A stretch of 13,028 bases of DNA from a bacterium (GTDB taxonomy: Bacteria; Bacillota; Bacilli; Lactobacillales; Streptococcaceae): NCBI GenBank assembly GCA_905221235.1, contig CAJNCJ010000025.1, positions 1 through 13,028 of the forward strand, written 5' to 3'. Shown in pieces: positions 1-7,935 of this stretch. The position numbers and the translations under genes are program-made. How positions within the stretch are numbered: position 1 is the first letter of the stretch; every line of letters begins with the position of its first letter. The notes beneath the pieces are model-generated. The model did no database searches and was not told the DNA's origin. It saw only the letters and a program-made list of their open reading frames with translations.

Positions 1-3000
1 ACACCTGGGCGAACATTATCCTGGATGGATTGTTTTTCCCACTGTTTTGTCTTATCATTCTGGATATAGAGATCAAATGCTGGTTCTGGTGCTACATTTT
101 CTTTAGTAATACTCGTAGAAGTTAGGTCAGAAGTAAGAGTCTCTGTGCCTCCAGCAGGAGTCCTTACAACTTTACTTTGTTTAACTGTTACGTCTCCCGT
201 TGGAAGCAAGCCGTTATTAGCATTGTAAGCCTTTTCGAGATCTTTTGGCGTGAAGGTCAGTCTTGTATCGTTAGGTCCAGCTTCCTTAGTAAATGTCTTA
301 TCACCGATTGTCAAGGTCACTGTTGCTCCCGGTGTCACATCTGTAACTGTAATACTACGGTTCGGCAGACCTCCTTGTAGCTTCACTTGATTATCTGCGA
401 TTTGTGGTGGGTTTGGTCTAACTTTGATGGTTACAGGAACTATTGCAGTTGTATTGTCTTTAGTTTGTGCTCCTTTTGGTAAAGCAACATTGACATTATG
501 GGTATAGATACCTGGATTAGCAACACTTGGAGTTGTTTCCCAAGAGTAAGTGGTTGTAGTAGCTGGCTCTGGACCACTAGGCATCGGTACTGAAGCAGAG
601 TCTTTTATTGCATTGCCTGGGTTATCAATAATACCATCCAAAGAATCTGTTTTCCCGACTGTTGTCTCATAAACTTTCTTAGCTACCGGATCAACTACCG
701 TATACTCAAAGCTTGCATCACTTGTAAGGGCTGGGTCGTTAGCTGATGCAGCTCCGAAGCGACCATTCGGATAAACCGCTTTAATTGTATAAGTCGTCTT
801 GTGGCTTCTAGGTTGGTACCAATTTGGATTTTCCTTTGTTGTATACCACACATCACCAAAAGATGGTCTTTCATTTTTAGTAATATCAGTTGTTAGCTCA
901 GAACCTTCATTATTTAGTCGATACTTATAGGACCACTTAGTCCCCGAAGGAAGGTCATTACTGTTAGTATACACAAAAGTATCCCTACCATAGTTGTTAG
1001 CCCAGCCTCCATCGACTTTACTAAGATTTGCTTCTTTCGTTCCTTTAAATGCAAAGAACTTACCAGTTACTCCATTTGCAGTCTTGGCCTCAACCTTTGG
1101 ATAAACGGTATAGTTATAAGTAATCTCTTTACTTACACCTTTCGAGTCGGTAACCGTCAAGGTTGCTGTTTTTTCACCTGGTGTAGATAAATCTGGAGCT
1201 CCATTTTTCCAAACTACATTTGTGTTTGAAGGCAAATCTGTACCATCAGCAGATTTGATAAAATTACGAGCTATCAAGCTATTTGGATTCTCTCCTGCAA
1301 CCGCGTAAAAACGATCTGACCTAGTTTTATAATTTTGTTCTAGATTAGGAGTGATTGTCTTTGAAGTTCCATCTTTAAATGTAATAGTCACATCACCATT
1401 TGGTTGAACCTCATAAGTACGAATGCGAGATGTATCAGATGGATTCGATTTCTCGACTTCTGATTTAATTTTTTCTCTCTCAGTAGGAGTCAAATTCGAC
1501 TTATCATGAACAGTAATAGCAGGTGGTGTTGTCAATTTAATCTTGTCCGCCAAACGTCCTTGTTGGATACCAAATTTCGCTTCTGCCAGGTTGGTATCAC
1601 TTTCATTACCACTTGGATCTACTGCCTTAATTTGTCGCGTCCAATTATGACGTGAATCATACCCTAAATCATCTTTAACTTTACCTATCGTTACCCTTGT
1701 TGTTTGATCTTGATTTACAATGCTTTCGATTTTAGGTACGGCACCACTTCCATATGTATTGTTAGTGTCATTAAAGAAATTCGTTAACTCATTAGTCCCT
1801 TGGTTAAAGGTCACTTTTTTCAATTTTCCACTATTGTCAGTAGCGCTAAATTCAACCTTGATGTTATCACCTGCGTAGAACAAGTAGTAACCCTTACCAT
1901 CTTTCTCAGGCTCTTTACCATCGATTGTGACTTTGTAGCTTACATGTGGCTTTTCATCTTCAGCTGTAATCGCAACTGTTCTTACATCTGAGTTTAACGT
2001 TTCATTACGATTTGTTACAGGGTTGGGGAATTCCTTACTTTGTTTAACTGTTACATTTCCTGTTGGAAGCAAACCGTTACTATCTGCTAATTCAGTTGCA
2101 GTAAATGTTACTCTTCCGCTGCTATCTGCTGTTTTAGATGGAAGTTGTTTACCATTGATTGTCAAAGTAACTGTAGCGCCTGGTAAAGCGTCTGTAACGG
2201 TGATTCCTTTATTTGGAAGTCCACCTGTATTCGTTACCTGATCTGTTGAAATTTGTGGTGGATTGGGTCTAACTTTAATAGTTACAGGAACGTTTGTTGC
2301 ATTTCTTGGTTTATCCGTTGAACCTTGTGGTAGAGTAACTTTGACTTCTTTCTTATAGATACCCGGAGATGAAGCATCTGGTGCAGATACCCAAGTATAA
2401 TCTGTGCCAGTTGGAATTGCTACACTAGAGTCAGAATTTTTAACTGCATTGCTAGGGTTAGTAATAATATCATTTAGTGGTGCTGTATTACCAACTGTTG
2501 TAACATACTCTTGCTTGGCTACTGGATCAGCTACTGTGTAATTAAAGGTCACTGTACTTGTGAGAGCAGGATTGGAAGTTGTTACATCACCAAGACGTCC
2601 TTTAGGATAAGTTGCTATTGCTTTATAGGTGGTGCTGTGGGTTGTAGCTGAATCTGCAGTTGTATTCCATACGCTACTAAAGGCTGGAGAGCCATCTTGT
2701 TTACGTACAGGTGTTGAGCGATTATCATTCAGTTGATACTCATAAGCAAATGTAGTCCCTGAAGGAAGAGGATTCGGCGACACTTTAGCATCATTATTTA
2801 TATAGAAGCTTGAATATCCACCGATATTATTAGCATAGCTACCACCAACAGTTGCATCCGTTCCCGGTACTGCTTTAAAGGCATAGAACTTACCTGGAAC
2901 TCCATTGTTAGTTTTAGTCTCAATTTTTTGATAAACTGTGTACTTATATGTTAGATCTGTAGTAGTTTTATCTGGGTGAGTTACCGTTAAGGTTGCAGTC

Positions 3001-3405
3001 CGAGGGTTCACGCCGTCTTTCATCGCTTCCATTGTAGGAGCTTGCCCTTGTTTCCATGCAAACGTTGTCCCACTAGGGAAGTCAGATGCTCCGCCAACTG
3101 TGCGCACAAGACTTCTTGGATCTATCTTAGATAAAGGCTCGTCGCTAACTGCATAAAAGTGCTCAGTTGTTTTCTCTACACCATACTTAACATTGTTTGT
3201 GACTGTATCCGTGGTTCTATCACGATAAGTAATGGTAACATCTCCATTATTAGCTACACTGATAGAACCTTCTTCAGTTCCTTTTTTGTAGTCTGTACTT
3301 GAGAGAACGTTTGCATTGGCTGCTTTAAAGTTAGCCAATACTTGATCTTTTTCCGCCTGACTCAGATTTGTCGTATTATTAACTGCGACAGTCGCACCGC
3401 TTATA
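1..3405 (-). repeat. Tandem large modules (about 617 residues) in the adhesin
   Basis: Two consecutive diverged copies of one multi-domain module are visible. Copy 1 runs from about 3405 down to about 1536; copy 2 runs from about 1535 to the window edge and is cut. Matching landmarks are FYAV at residues 725 and 1341, the RPNPPQI block starting at 1021 and 1638, GDVTIT before FYAV, TYNYTVYPKVE versus TYKYTVYQKIE, VADPVAK versus VVDPVAK, and GLLPTGxVTVKQSK near each end. The offset is constant at 616-617 residues (about 1850 bp). Each module seems to string together several small beta-sandwich (Ig-like or Rib-like) domains; that fold assignment is inferred. More copies may lie beyond the left edge. 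Confidence 0.78.
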
Positions 3406-5330
3406 GGCGATTGACGCTCATTAAATCCGTGAATATGAATATCCGTATGATTCATTGTTCGTTGTGCGGAAGTATCATCAGCACCATACTCCATTTTATA
3501 TTTTCCAGGAGCCATTGGTTTCCAGCCATTTTCCCGACCAATCGTACCATAAATACGGGTTGTCCACTGCTTATTGTTATAAACATACTCTTTATTGAGT
3601 CCTGTTTTAGGATCTCGTATAAGAGTCGCAAAGTTGATTTGTCCAGGTAAATTTTCAGCGTTTAAACCATTAACGTACTGACTGTCTCCAGTATAAAATA
3701 GTCTCAAAGCCTTATCATCTCTAAATACAATATTGAAATTTACAGGATCATCATTGAAAACATGAATTGATTCTGGCATCTCAACAGTAGGAGGATTATC
3801 TGTTGCGCGTCCCTGATTTCTCACAGCATCGTTTTGACTTCCTGCTCTACCTGTATGGACATAAGAGGTCATCAAATTCGTGTAATTACCAGAAACATTC
3901 GTACTTGTAAATGGTTGACTACTTGTAGCAACTCGGGCATCCAATCTGGCATTGCTTGATTTTTCATTTACAGTGGCATGAACTTCAATCGTTGCCTCTA
4001 AATTTCTATTTAAATCATGACGTTTGCTAAACACGTACTCATTGCCAGAACCACCACGCTTCTCCATCGGTTGACCATTAAAAGTAACACGGGTAATAGT
4101 CGTATTTGGATCCACATTGGCAAGTAAACCAGCATAATTCAGGGCATTATCTGAGTGCATATTGATACGCCAAATTACTTCATGAGTATTCTTATTGTAC
4201 TGACCTGATTCAAGCGAAGCCGATGTTCTATTGCTAGCAAACGTGTTCGTGATTAACGAAGTAGGCAAAGCTCTAGGATGTGCCCCATTGCCCATACGTT
4301 GACCATTTCGTGCATCACGCGTACCTGAATTGACTCTCAACACGGCATTAGCAATCGAGTTACGAGCAGAGGTCGCTAGTTTTACAGTTTCGGTCAAATC
4401 TGCCTTAGGATTAGCAAGAGCTGTCTCGATAGCAGTCACCGCAGCATTCACTTTCGCTATAGCTGCATCACTATTAGGTAAACCGACCGCTTTTGCTAGG
4501 TACTCACCCATTTCAGCTGAAAGTTTGGTTAACTTCTTACGATTTTCATCCTGTTGTTTAGCTGAAACTTCCGATGTTGCTATGGCACCAGCAGTCACTC
4601 CTGCCAAACTACTTATTTCTGCATTCGTATCAAGCAAACCTTTTTCCAATTTAGCTGATTCCAATACAGGAGCACCTAGCTTAGAGGCAGATAACCCTTC
4701 TTTAGCCAACTGACTTTCGTTTGACACAGACCCTGCTTTTCCAGAAGTCTCAGAAGCAGTAGTAGAACGTTCACTATTACCTGAAGCCACCATCGACTGA
4801 CTAGAACTTACAGAGGTACTTGCTGAGACACTAGCCGAAGTTGACGCGCTTTCTGAGGCACTTGTTGACATACTTGCAGAAGTGCTAGCGCTCACTGATT
4901 GGCTAGCAGAAGTAGATACACTCTCGCTTACTGAATTAGACAGACTTGCCGAATTTTCCGCATCCACTTTTGCAGTTGTACCAAGGACAACTGTATCATG
5001 CGTTGCTAGAGCATCTGAACTATCTAACGTTTTTTCAAGAGCTACCGCTTCGTTTGCAAAAACTTTTGTCTGAGTAGCAACAGCCCCACCTAATACGGCA
5101 CCTGTTGCTGCAATACCTCTTATAATATCAAGACCTGTAATCGTTTGATTAATTTGGTTTTCTACTACTTCTGTCATAACTTGAGTAGTATCTACACCAC
5201 CACGTAAAACCTTGAATAAGCCAAAAAGAGAGGTTGAGGCTCTCAACCAATGCTTACCGGATTTTACCAGTTTGTATCGAGTCACACGATCCGTTTCGCG
5301 ATATTGACCCTTTTGACGTCTGAAAAACAT
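1..5330 (-). CDS. Giant serine-rich repeat adhesin precursor (accessory Sec type), N-terminal part
   Basis: The frame is open from ATG at 5330 to the window edge, giving 1776 complete codons with no stop; the C-terminus lies outside. Start choice: GGAGG (5341-5345) sits 10 nt upstream and a consensus promoter lies behind it. Residues 1-92 form a long signal peptide: a KxYKxGKxW-like motif (RYKLVKSGKHW, about 18-28), a glycine-rich hydrophobic core (about 69-85) and likely cleavage after VFA (90-92). Such signals are exported by SecA2/SecY2. Residues 127-180 alternate Ser with another residue, as in short SRR1 regions that become O-glycosylated. Residues about 214-340 look helical and about 350-640 beta-rich, recalling the non-repeat region of Fap1-type adhesins. 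From about 640 a module of about 617 residues is repeated. Expected role: glycosylated wall-anchored adhesin. No LPXTG or SRR2 is visible, so anchoring is inferred from the family. Confidence 0.88.
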   Translation of the reverse strand, partial: MFFRRQKGQYRETDRVTRYKLVKSGKHWLRASTSLFGLFKVLRGGVDTTQVMTEVVENQINQTITGLDIIRGIAATGAVLGGAVATQTKVFANEAVALEKTLDSSDALATHDTVVLGTTAKVDAENSASLSNSVSESVSTSASQSVSASTSASMSTSASESASTSASVSASTSVSSSQSMVASGNSERSTTASETSGKAGSVSNESQLAKEGLSASKLGAPVLESAKLEKGLLDTNAEISSLAGVTAGAIATSEVSAKQQDENRKKLTKLSAEMGEYLAKAVGLPNSDAAIAKVNAAVTAIETALANPKADLTETVKLATSARNSIANAVLRVNSGTRDARNGQRMGNGAHPRALPTSLITNTFASNRTSASLESGQYNKNTHEVIWRINMHSDNALNYAGLLANVDPNTTITRVTFNGQPMEKRGGSGNEYVFSKRHDLNRNLEATIEVHATVNEKSSNARLDARVATSSQPFTSTNVSGNYTNLMTSYVHTGRAGSQNDAVRNQGRATDNPPTVEMPESIHVFNDDPVNFNIVFRDDKALRLFYTGDSQYVNGLNAENLPGQINFATLIRDPKTGLNKEYVYNNKQWTTRIYGTIGRENGWKPMAPGKYKMEYGADDTSAQRTMNHTDIHIHGFNERQSPISGATVAVNNTTNLSQAEKDQVLANFKAANANVLSSTDYKKGTEEGSISVANNGDVTITYRDRTTDTVTNNVKYGVEKTTEHFYAVSDEPLSKIDPRSLVRTVGGASDFPSGTTFAWKQGQAPTMEAMKDGVNPRTATLTVTHPDKTTTDLTYKYTVYQKIETKTNNGVPGKFYAFKAVPGTDATVGGSYANNIGGYSSFYINNDAKVSPNPLPSGTTFAYEYQLNDNRSTPVRKQDGSPAFSSVWNTTADSATTHSTTYKAIATYPKGRLGDVTTSNPALTSTVTFNYTVADPVAKQEYVTTVGNTAPLNDIITNPSNAVKNSDSSVAIPTGTDYTWVSAPDASSPGIYKKEVKVTLPQGSTDKPRNATNVPVTIKVRPNPPQISTDQVTNTGGLPNKGITVTDALPGATVTLTINGKQLPSKTADSSGRVTFTATELADSNGLLPTGNVTVKQSKEFPNPVTNRNETLNSDVRTVAITAEDEKPHVSYKVTIDGKEPEKDGKGYYLFYAGDNIKVEFSATDNSGKLKKVTFNQGTNELTNFFNDTNNTYGSGAVPKIESIVNQDQTTRVTIGKVKDDLGYDSRHNWTRQIKAVDPSGNESDTNLAEAKFGIQQGRLADKIKLTTPPAITVHDKSNLTPTEREKIKSEVEKSNPSDTSRIRTYEVQPNGDVTITFKDGTSKTITPNLEQNYKTRSDRFYAVAGENPNSLIARNFIKSADGTDLPSNTNVVWKNGAPDLSTPGEKTATLTVTDSKGVSKEITYNYTVYPKVEAKTANGVTGKFFAFKGTKEANLSKVDGGWANNYGRDTFVYTNSNDLPSGTKWSYKYRLNNEGSELTTDITKNERPSFGDVWYTTKENPNWYQPRSHKTTYTIKAVYPNGRFGAASANDPALTSDASFEYTVVDPVAKKVYETTVGKTDSLDGIIDNPGNAIKDSASVPMPSGPEPATTTTYSWETTPSVANPGIYTHNVNVALPKGAQTKDNTTAIVPVTIKVRPNPPQIADNQVKLQGGLPNRSITVTDVTPGATVTLTIGDKTFTKEAGPNDTRLTFTPKDLEKAYNANNGLLPTGDVTVKQSKVVRTPAGGTETLTSDLTSTSITKENVAPEPAFDLYIQNDKTKQWEKQSIQDNVRPG
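4791..4952 (-). repeat. Short serine-rich region (SRR1) of the adhesin
   Basis: Residues 127-180 of the adhesin alternate Ser with Ala, Val, Thr, Glu or Met (for example SVSTSASQSVSASTSASM). This is the pattern of SRR1 in GspB/Fap1-type adhesins, which cytosolic glycosyltransferases modify before export. At about 54 residues it is short. The DNA is not a perfect short-period repeat, because serine codons are mixed (AGT, TCA, AGC, TCT), so slippage is limited. Confidence 0.8.
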
Positions 5331-5386
5331 TTATTTTTTTCCTCCAAAAAAGTGCTACAGTAGTTAGCTTAATGCAATCGTTTTCT

Positions 5387-5415
5387 ATTATACACAAATC
5401 ATCATATTAAGTCAA
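5387..5415 (-). promoter_or_regulatory. Promoter of the serine-rich adhesin gene
   Basis: On the minus strand, TTGACT (5410-5415) and a perfect TATAAT (5387-5392) are separated by exactly 17 nt, a near-ideal sigma-A promoter. The predicted start near 5380 gives a 5' leader of about 50 nt ending in GGAGG (5341-5345), 10 nt before the ATG. No operator palindrome is evident. A T-tract (minus strand) lies 23 nt upstream of the -35. Confidence 0.82.
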
Positions 5416-5438
5416 CTTATTTTTTAGTATTTTTACCT

Positions 5439-5450
5439 AAAAAAAAAAAA
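5439..5450 (-). repeat. 12-base homopolymer (poly-A on plus strand) upstream of adhesin promoter
   Basis: Twelve consecutive A on the plus strand (T on the coding strand of the adhesin) lie 23 nt upstream of its -35 box. Tracts of this length can slip during replication, and A/T tracts here can act as UP-like elements. No effect on expression can be shown from the sequence alone. Confidence 0.7.
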
Positions 5451-5800
5451 GCATTTTCTTCCTTGTTTTGTATAGATTTCCCATTGATAAACAAAGTTAA
5501 TATACTAGACAACTGAATCCCTCATTGACTGGGCTATAAAAAAGAGAAATCCATTATTTTTGCCAACGAATACGTGATGCTTATCTAAAATCAAAAAGAG
5601 CATCATTTTTCTTCGCATAGACATATATATTGTATGTTATTCAAGGAACTCTTCGCTGTTTTCATTATAATTAAGAGATAGTAAATTTCAAAATATATAG
5701 TTTACTCAGATATTTTTAGAGTAGACCGATAAGCAAAAAAGTTGCACTTTCGTAATGTAAATAGCTCGACCTACTAACTCTTACAAGAAAAGCCCACATG

Positions 5801-5837
5801 AAAAAGCCCAAGAATTGATAGCATTCCTGGACTTTTA
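5801..5837 (-). terminator. Terminator-like hairpin at the minus-strand end of copy A
   Basis: On the minus strand AAAAGTCCAGGAAT pairs with ATTCTTGGGCTTTT around a 7-nt loop, with two G-T wobbles, and finishes in a T-run (rc of 5801-5805). This is a normal Rho-independent terminator for transcription coming leftward from prfC. On the plus strand the same hairpin is followed by TTTTATTATT, so it may act in both directions. The matching hairpin in copy B has two mismatches and a shorter T-run. Confidence 0.6.
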
Positions 5838-5894
5838 TTATTAAAATATTTAGATCAACCAACATAAAGATCGATTGTTAGATTACGACACTGA

Positions 5895-5923
5895 GTTTGG
5901 CAAATCGATTCTATTTGCCAAAC
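5895..5923. repeat. Perfect 11-bp inverted repeat in copy A
   Basis: GTTTGGCAAAT (5895-5905) and ATTTGCCAAAC (5913-5923) are perfect inverted repeats around a 7-nt loop. There is no adjoining T-run, so this is not a classic terminator. The same stem recurs at 6053-6081. Confidence 0.85.
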
Positions 5924-5972
5924 GAAATTAATGAGGCAGGTAGCTAGTTTGCTCCCTTACCATTACGACGGG

Positions 5973-6105
5973 AAAATCCACGAATTGATACCATTCGTAG
6001 ACTTTACCTAGTAAAGCGTTTAGATAGACTAATTGTTACACCACGACACGAAGTTTGGCAAATCGATTTCATTTGCCAAACGTAGTTAGTGAGGCAGTTA
6101 GCTAG
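5973..6105 (-). repeat. Tandem hairpin element, copy B
   Basis: This is the second, shorter copy of the element at 5801-5947. The block GTTTGGCAAAT-loop-ATTTGCCAAAC is conserved perfectly in both stems, while the loop differs (CGATTCT in A, CGATTTC in B). A second small stem, CTTTAC-CTA-GTAAAG (6002-6016), and the imperfect hairpin around 5974-6004 correspond to structured parts of copy A. Conserved stems with changed loops and linkers suggest the structure matters, or that it is the palindromic core of a repeat family. Confidence 0.7.
6053..6081. repeat. Perfect 11-bp inverted repeat in copy B
   Basis: GTTTGGCAAAT (6053-6063) and ATTTGCCAAAC (6071-6081) surround the loop CGATTTC. The stem is identical to the one in copy A, 158 bases away. 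Confidence 0.85.
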
Positions 6106-6125
6106 ACCGCGAAATAGCGGCTAGC
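6101..6125. repeat. Inverted repeat downstream of prfC
   Basis: GCTAG-A-CCGC (6101-6110) pairs with GCGG-CTAGC (6117-6125) around a 6-nt loop, giving a 9-bp G+C-rich stem with a single bulged base. It lies between repeat copy B and the hairpin next to the prfC stop. No T-run follows on either strand. Confidence 0.75.
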
Positions 6126-6127
6126 GT

Positions 6128-6160
6128 CCAACAATTAGGAACTTTAGTTCCAATTGTTGG
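6128..6160 (-). terminator. Long hairpin just after prfC, without a T-run
   Basis: CCAACAATT (6128-6136) and GGAACT (6138-6143) pair with AGTTCC (6146-6151) and AATTGTTGG (6152-6160), a 15-bp stem with one bulged A and a 2-nt apical spacer. It begins 7 nt after the prfC stop codon. The sequence beyond it on the minus strand (ACGCTAG) is not T-rich, so it may protect the prfC mRNA 3' end rather than terminate by itself. Confidence 0.5.
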
Positions 6161-6167
6161 TACTGAG

Positions 6168-7712
6168 TTACATCTTTTCCTCCAACTCTACATCTGGATA
6201 CTTATCCGCAAACCAGCGGAGGGCAAAGTCATTTTCAAAGAGGAAGACTGGCTGGTCGAAACGGTCTTTGGCTAAGATATTTCGACTTGATGACATCCGT
6301 TCATCCAAGTCCTCAGGCTTGATCCAACGAACGGTCTTTTTACCCATTGGGCTCATAACAACTTCAGCATTGTACTCGCCTTCCATGCGGTGCTTAAAGA
6401 CTTCAAACTGAAGTTGACCAACAGCGCCTAGCATATACTCACCTGTTTGGTAATTCTTATAAAGCTGAACAGCTCCTTCTTGCACCAATTGCTCAATACC
6501 CTTGTGGAAGGATTTTTGTTTCATGACGTTTTTAGCAGAAACTTTCATGAAAATTTCAGGAGTAAAGGTTGGCAGGGGTTCAAATTCAAACTTGTTTTTT
6601 CCAACCGTCAAGGTATCCCCAACTTGATAAGTACCGGTATCATAAACCCCGATAATATCACCCGCCACGGCATTGGTTACATTCTCACGACTTTCCGCCA
6701 TAAACTGAGTCACATTCGATAGTTTAGCACTCTTACCAGTACGAGGCAGATTGACACTCATCCCACGCTCAAATTCGCCTGATACGATACGGACAAAGGC
6801 AATGCGGTCACGGTGACGAGGGTCCATGTTGGCTTGGATTTTAAAGACAAATCCTGAGAAATCCTTGTCGTAAGGATCCACAATTTCGCCATCTGTTTTT
6901 TTGTGGCCATGTGGTTCAGGAGCAAACTTGAGGAAGGTCTCAAGGAAGGTCTGCACACCAAAGTTTGTCAAGGCTGAACCGAAGAAGACAGGCGTCAATT
7001 CTCCAGCAAGGATTGCTTCCTCTGAAAACTCATTCCCAGCTTCATTTAAAAGCTCAATATCGTCTTTGACTTGCTCATAGAAAGGATTGCTTCCAAAAAG
7101 CTTGTCTCCATCTTCTAGGCTAGCAAAACGCTCATCCCCCTTGTAAAGTTCCAAGCGTTGGTTATAGAGGTCATACAAGCCCTCAAAGGCTTTCCCCATC
7201 CCGATTGGCCAGTTCATCGGATAGCTCGCAATACCCAAGACTTCTTCCAATTCTTGCAAGAGGTCCAGCGGCTCACGACCATCACGGTCTAGCTTGTTCA
7301 TAAAGGTAAAGACTGGAATACCACGGTGTTTGACAACCTCAAATAATTTCTTAGTTTGCGCCTCGATACCCTTGGCAGAGTCCACAACCATGACCGCAGC
7401 ATCCACCGCCATCAAGGTACGATAGGTATCTTCTGAGAAGTCCTCGTGCCCAGGTGTATCAAGGATATTCACGCGCTTGCCATCGTAGTCAAATTGCATA
7501 ACAGATGAAGTGACCGAAATCCCACGCTGTTTCTCGATATCCATCCAGTCAGACTTGGCAAAAGTCCCTGTTTTCTTCCCTTTTACCGTACCAGCCTCAC
7601 GAATCTCGCCCCCAAAGTAGAGCAACTGCTCAGTAATGGTTGTTTTCCCCGCGTCCGGGTGAGAGATGATGGCAAAGGTACGACGTTTCTTAATTTCTTC
7701 TTGAATATTCAT
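6168..7712 (-). CDS. prfC: Peptide chain release factor 3 (RF3)
   Basis: This 514-residue protein has the usual RF3 length. RF3 is a cytosolic translational GTPase that removes RF1/RF2 from the ribosome after peptide release. GTPase motifs are intact: P-loop SHPDAGKT (17-24), switch I RGISVTSS (63-70), DTPGH (85-89) and NKLD (139-142). The G domain is followed by beta-barrel domain II (about 290-380) and the RF3-type C-terminal domain. The form DAGKTT plus [16 protein letters not shown] separates it from EF-G and LepA. The ATG start gives the conserved N-terminus [20 protein letters not shown]; the upstream GAAAGAG is a modest ribosome site. The gene appears to be monocistronic, with a promoter about 90 nt upstream. 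It is divergent from the small gene pair at 7936 and is followed by several hairpins. No defects seen. Confidence 0.98.
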   Translation of the reverse strand: MNIQEEIKKRRTFAIISHPDAGKTTITEQLLYFGGEIREAGTVKGKKTGTFAKSDWMDIEKQRGISVTSSVMQFDYDGKRVNILDTPGHEDFSEDTYRTLMAVDAAVMVVDSAKGIEAQTKKLFEVVKHRGIPVFTFMNKLDRDGREPLDLLQELEEVLGIASYPMNWPIGMGKAFEGLYDLYNQRLELYKGDERFASLEDGDKLFGSNPFYEQVKDDIELLNEAGNEFSEEAILAGELTPVFFGSALTNFGVQTFLETFLKFAPEPHGHKKTDGEIVDPYDKDFSGFVFKIQANMDPRHRDRIAFVRIVSGEFERGMSVNLPRTGKSAKLSNVTQFMAESRENVTNAVAGDIIGVYDTGTYQVGDTLTVGKNKFEFEPLPTFTPEIFMKVSAKNVMKQKSFHKGIEQLVQEGAVQLYKNYQTGEYMLGAVGQLQFEVFKHRMEGEYNAEVVMSPMGKKTVRWIKPEDLDERMSSSRNILAKDRFDQPVFLFENDFALRWFADKYPDVELEEKM

Positions 7713-7801
7713 AAGTTCTCTTTCTTTGATTCTCTATTTTTCTTGGTTCAATAGCTAAGAATGATTTTTACATTGGATTTTACCATTCCTTTCAACACTC
7801 C

Positions 7802-7830
7802 ATTATATCGGATTTTAGCATTTTTTTCAA
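7802..7830 (-). promoter_or_regulatory. Promoter of prfC
   Basis: On the minus strand TTGAAA (7825-7830) and TATAAT (7802-7807) have a 17-nt spacer. The leader to the prfC ATG would be about 85 nt. A second possible extended -10, TGGTAAAAT (7777-7785), lies inside that leader but lacks a good -35. Confidence 0.72.
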
Positions 7831-7885
7831 TTTCTATTTTATATTGAATAAAAGCTTTCCCTTGTAGTCAAATAGATAGAAAACT

Positions 7886-7913
7886 GTGACAATTCTAGCA
7901 AAAATGATATAAT
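7886..7913 (+). promoter_or_regulatory. Promoter of the small DUF4160-like gene pair
   Basis: GTGACA (7886-7891) and TATAAT (7908-7913), with a 16-nt spacer, are preceded by the extended -10 element TGA (7905-7907). The start would lie near 7920, giving a very short leader in which AAGGAG (7922-7927) is 8 nt before the ATG at 7936. Confidence 0.72.
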
Positions 7914-7935
7914 AAAACAAAAAGGAGATATAATC

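Larger units (their letters stand above)
5801..5947 (-). repeat. Tandem hairpin element, copy A
   Basis: This copy aligns end to end with copy B (5973-6105). Shared blocks include GAATTGATA plus CATTC near the left end, TTTAGAT in the middle, ACGACAC, the stem-loop GTTTGGCAAAT / ATTTGCCAAAC, TGAGGCAG and TAGCTAG at the right end. Copy A is longer, mainly by extra sequence around 5858-5872. Read on the minus strand, the element ends in a terminator-like hairpin. The family was not recognised; pneumococcal intergenic repeats (BOX, RUP, SPRITE) are possible comparators. Confidence 0.7.
5331..6167. other. Intergenic region between adhesin gene and prfC: hairpin-rich, no gene
   Basis: This 837-base gap separates two minus-strand genes. 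Its left part holds the adhesin promoter and T-tract. About 5451-5799 is A+T-rich and no convincing gene was found there; a short open stretch around 5549-5625 has no usable start or ribosome site. From about 5800 to 6160 the DNA is dominated by inverted repeats and two diverged tandem copies of one element, listed separately. It might carry remnants of a mobile element or a structured 3' UTR of prfC; neither is proven. Confidence 0.6.

Noticed and set aside
4330..5073. Plus-strand open frames rich in Ala/Leu/Ser opposite the adhesin N-terminus
   Set aside because: They mirror the serine/alanine-rich minus-strand coding region and lack ribosome sites; they are antisense shadows.
5575..5610. 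Inverted repeat TGATGCT/AGCATCA followed by TTTTT on the plus strand
   Set aside because: The 7-bp stem has a 17-nt loop and no plus-strand gene lies upstream, so a terminator role is not supported.
5549..5625. Short open stretch that could be a transposase remnant
   Set aside because: It has no start, no ribosome site and no recognisable motif, and it is too short to assign.
5801..6105. CRISPR-like array
   Set aside because: Only two long diverged copies are present, with no regular spacer-repeat alternation and no cas genes nearby.
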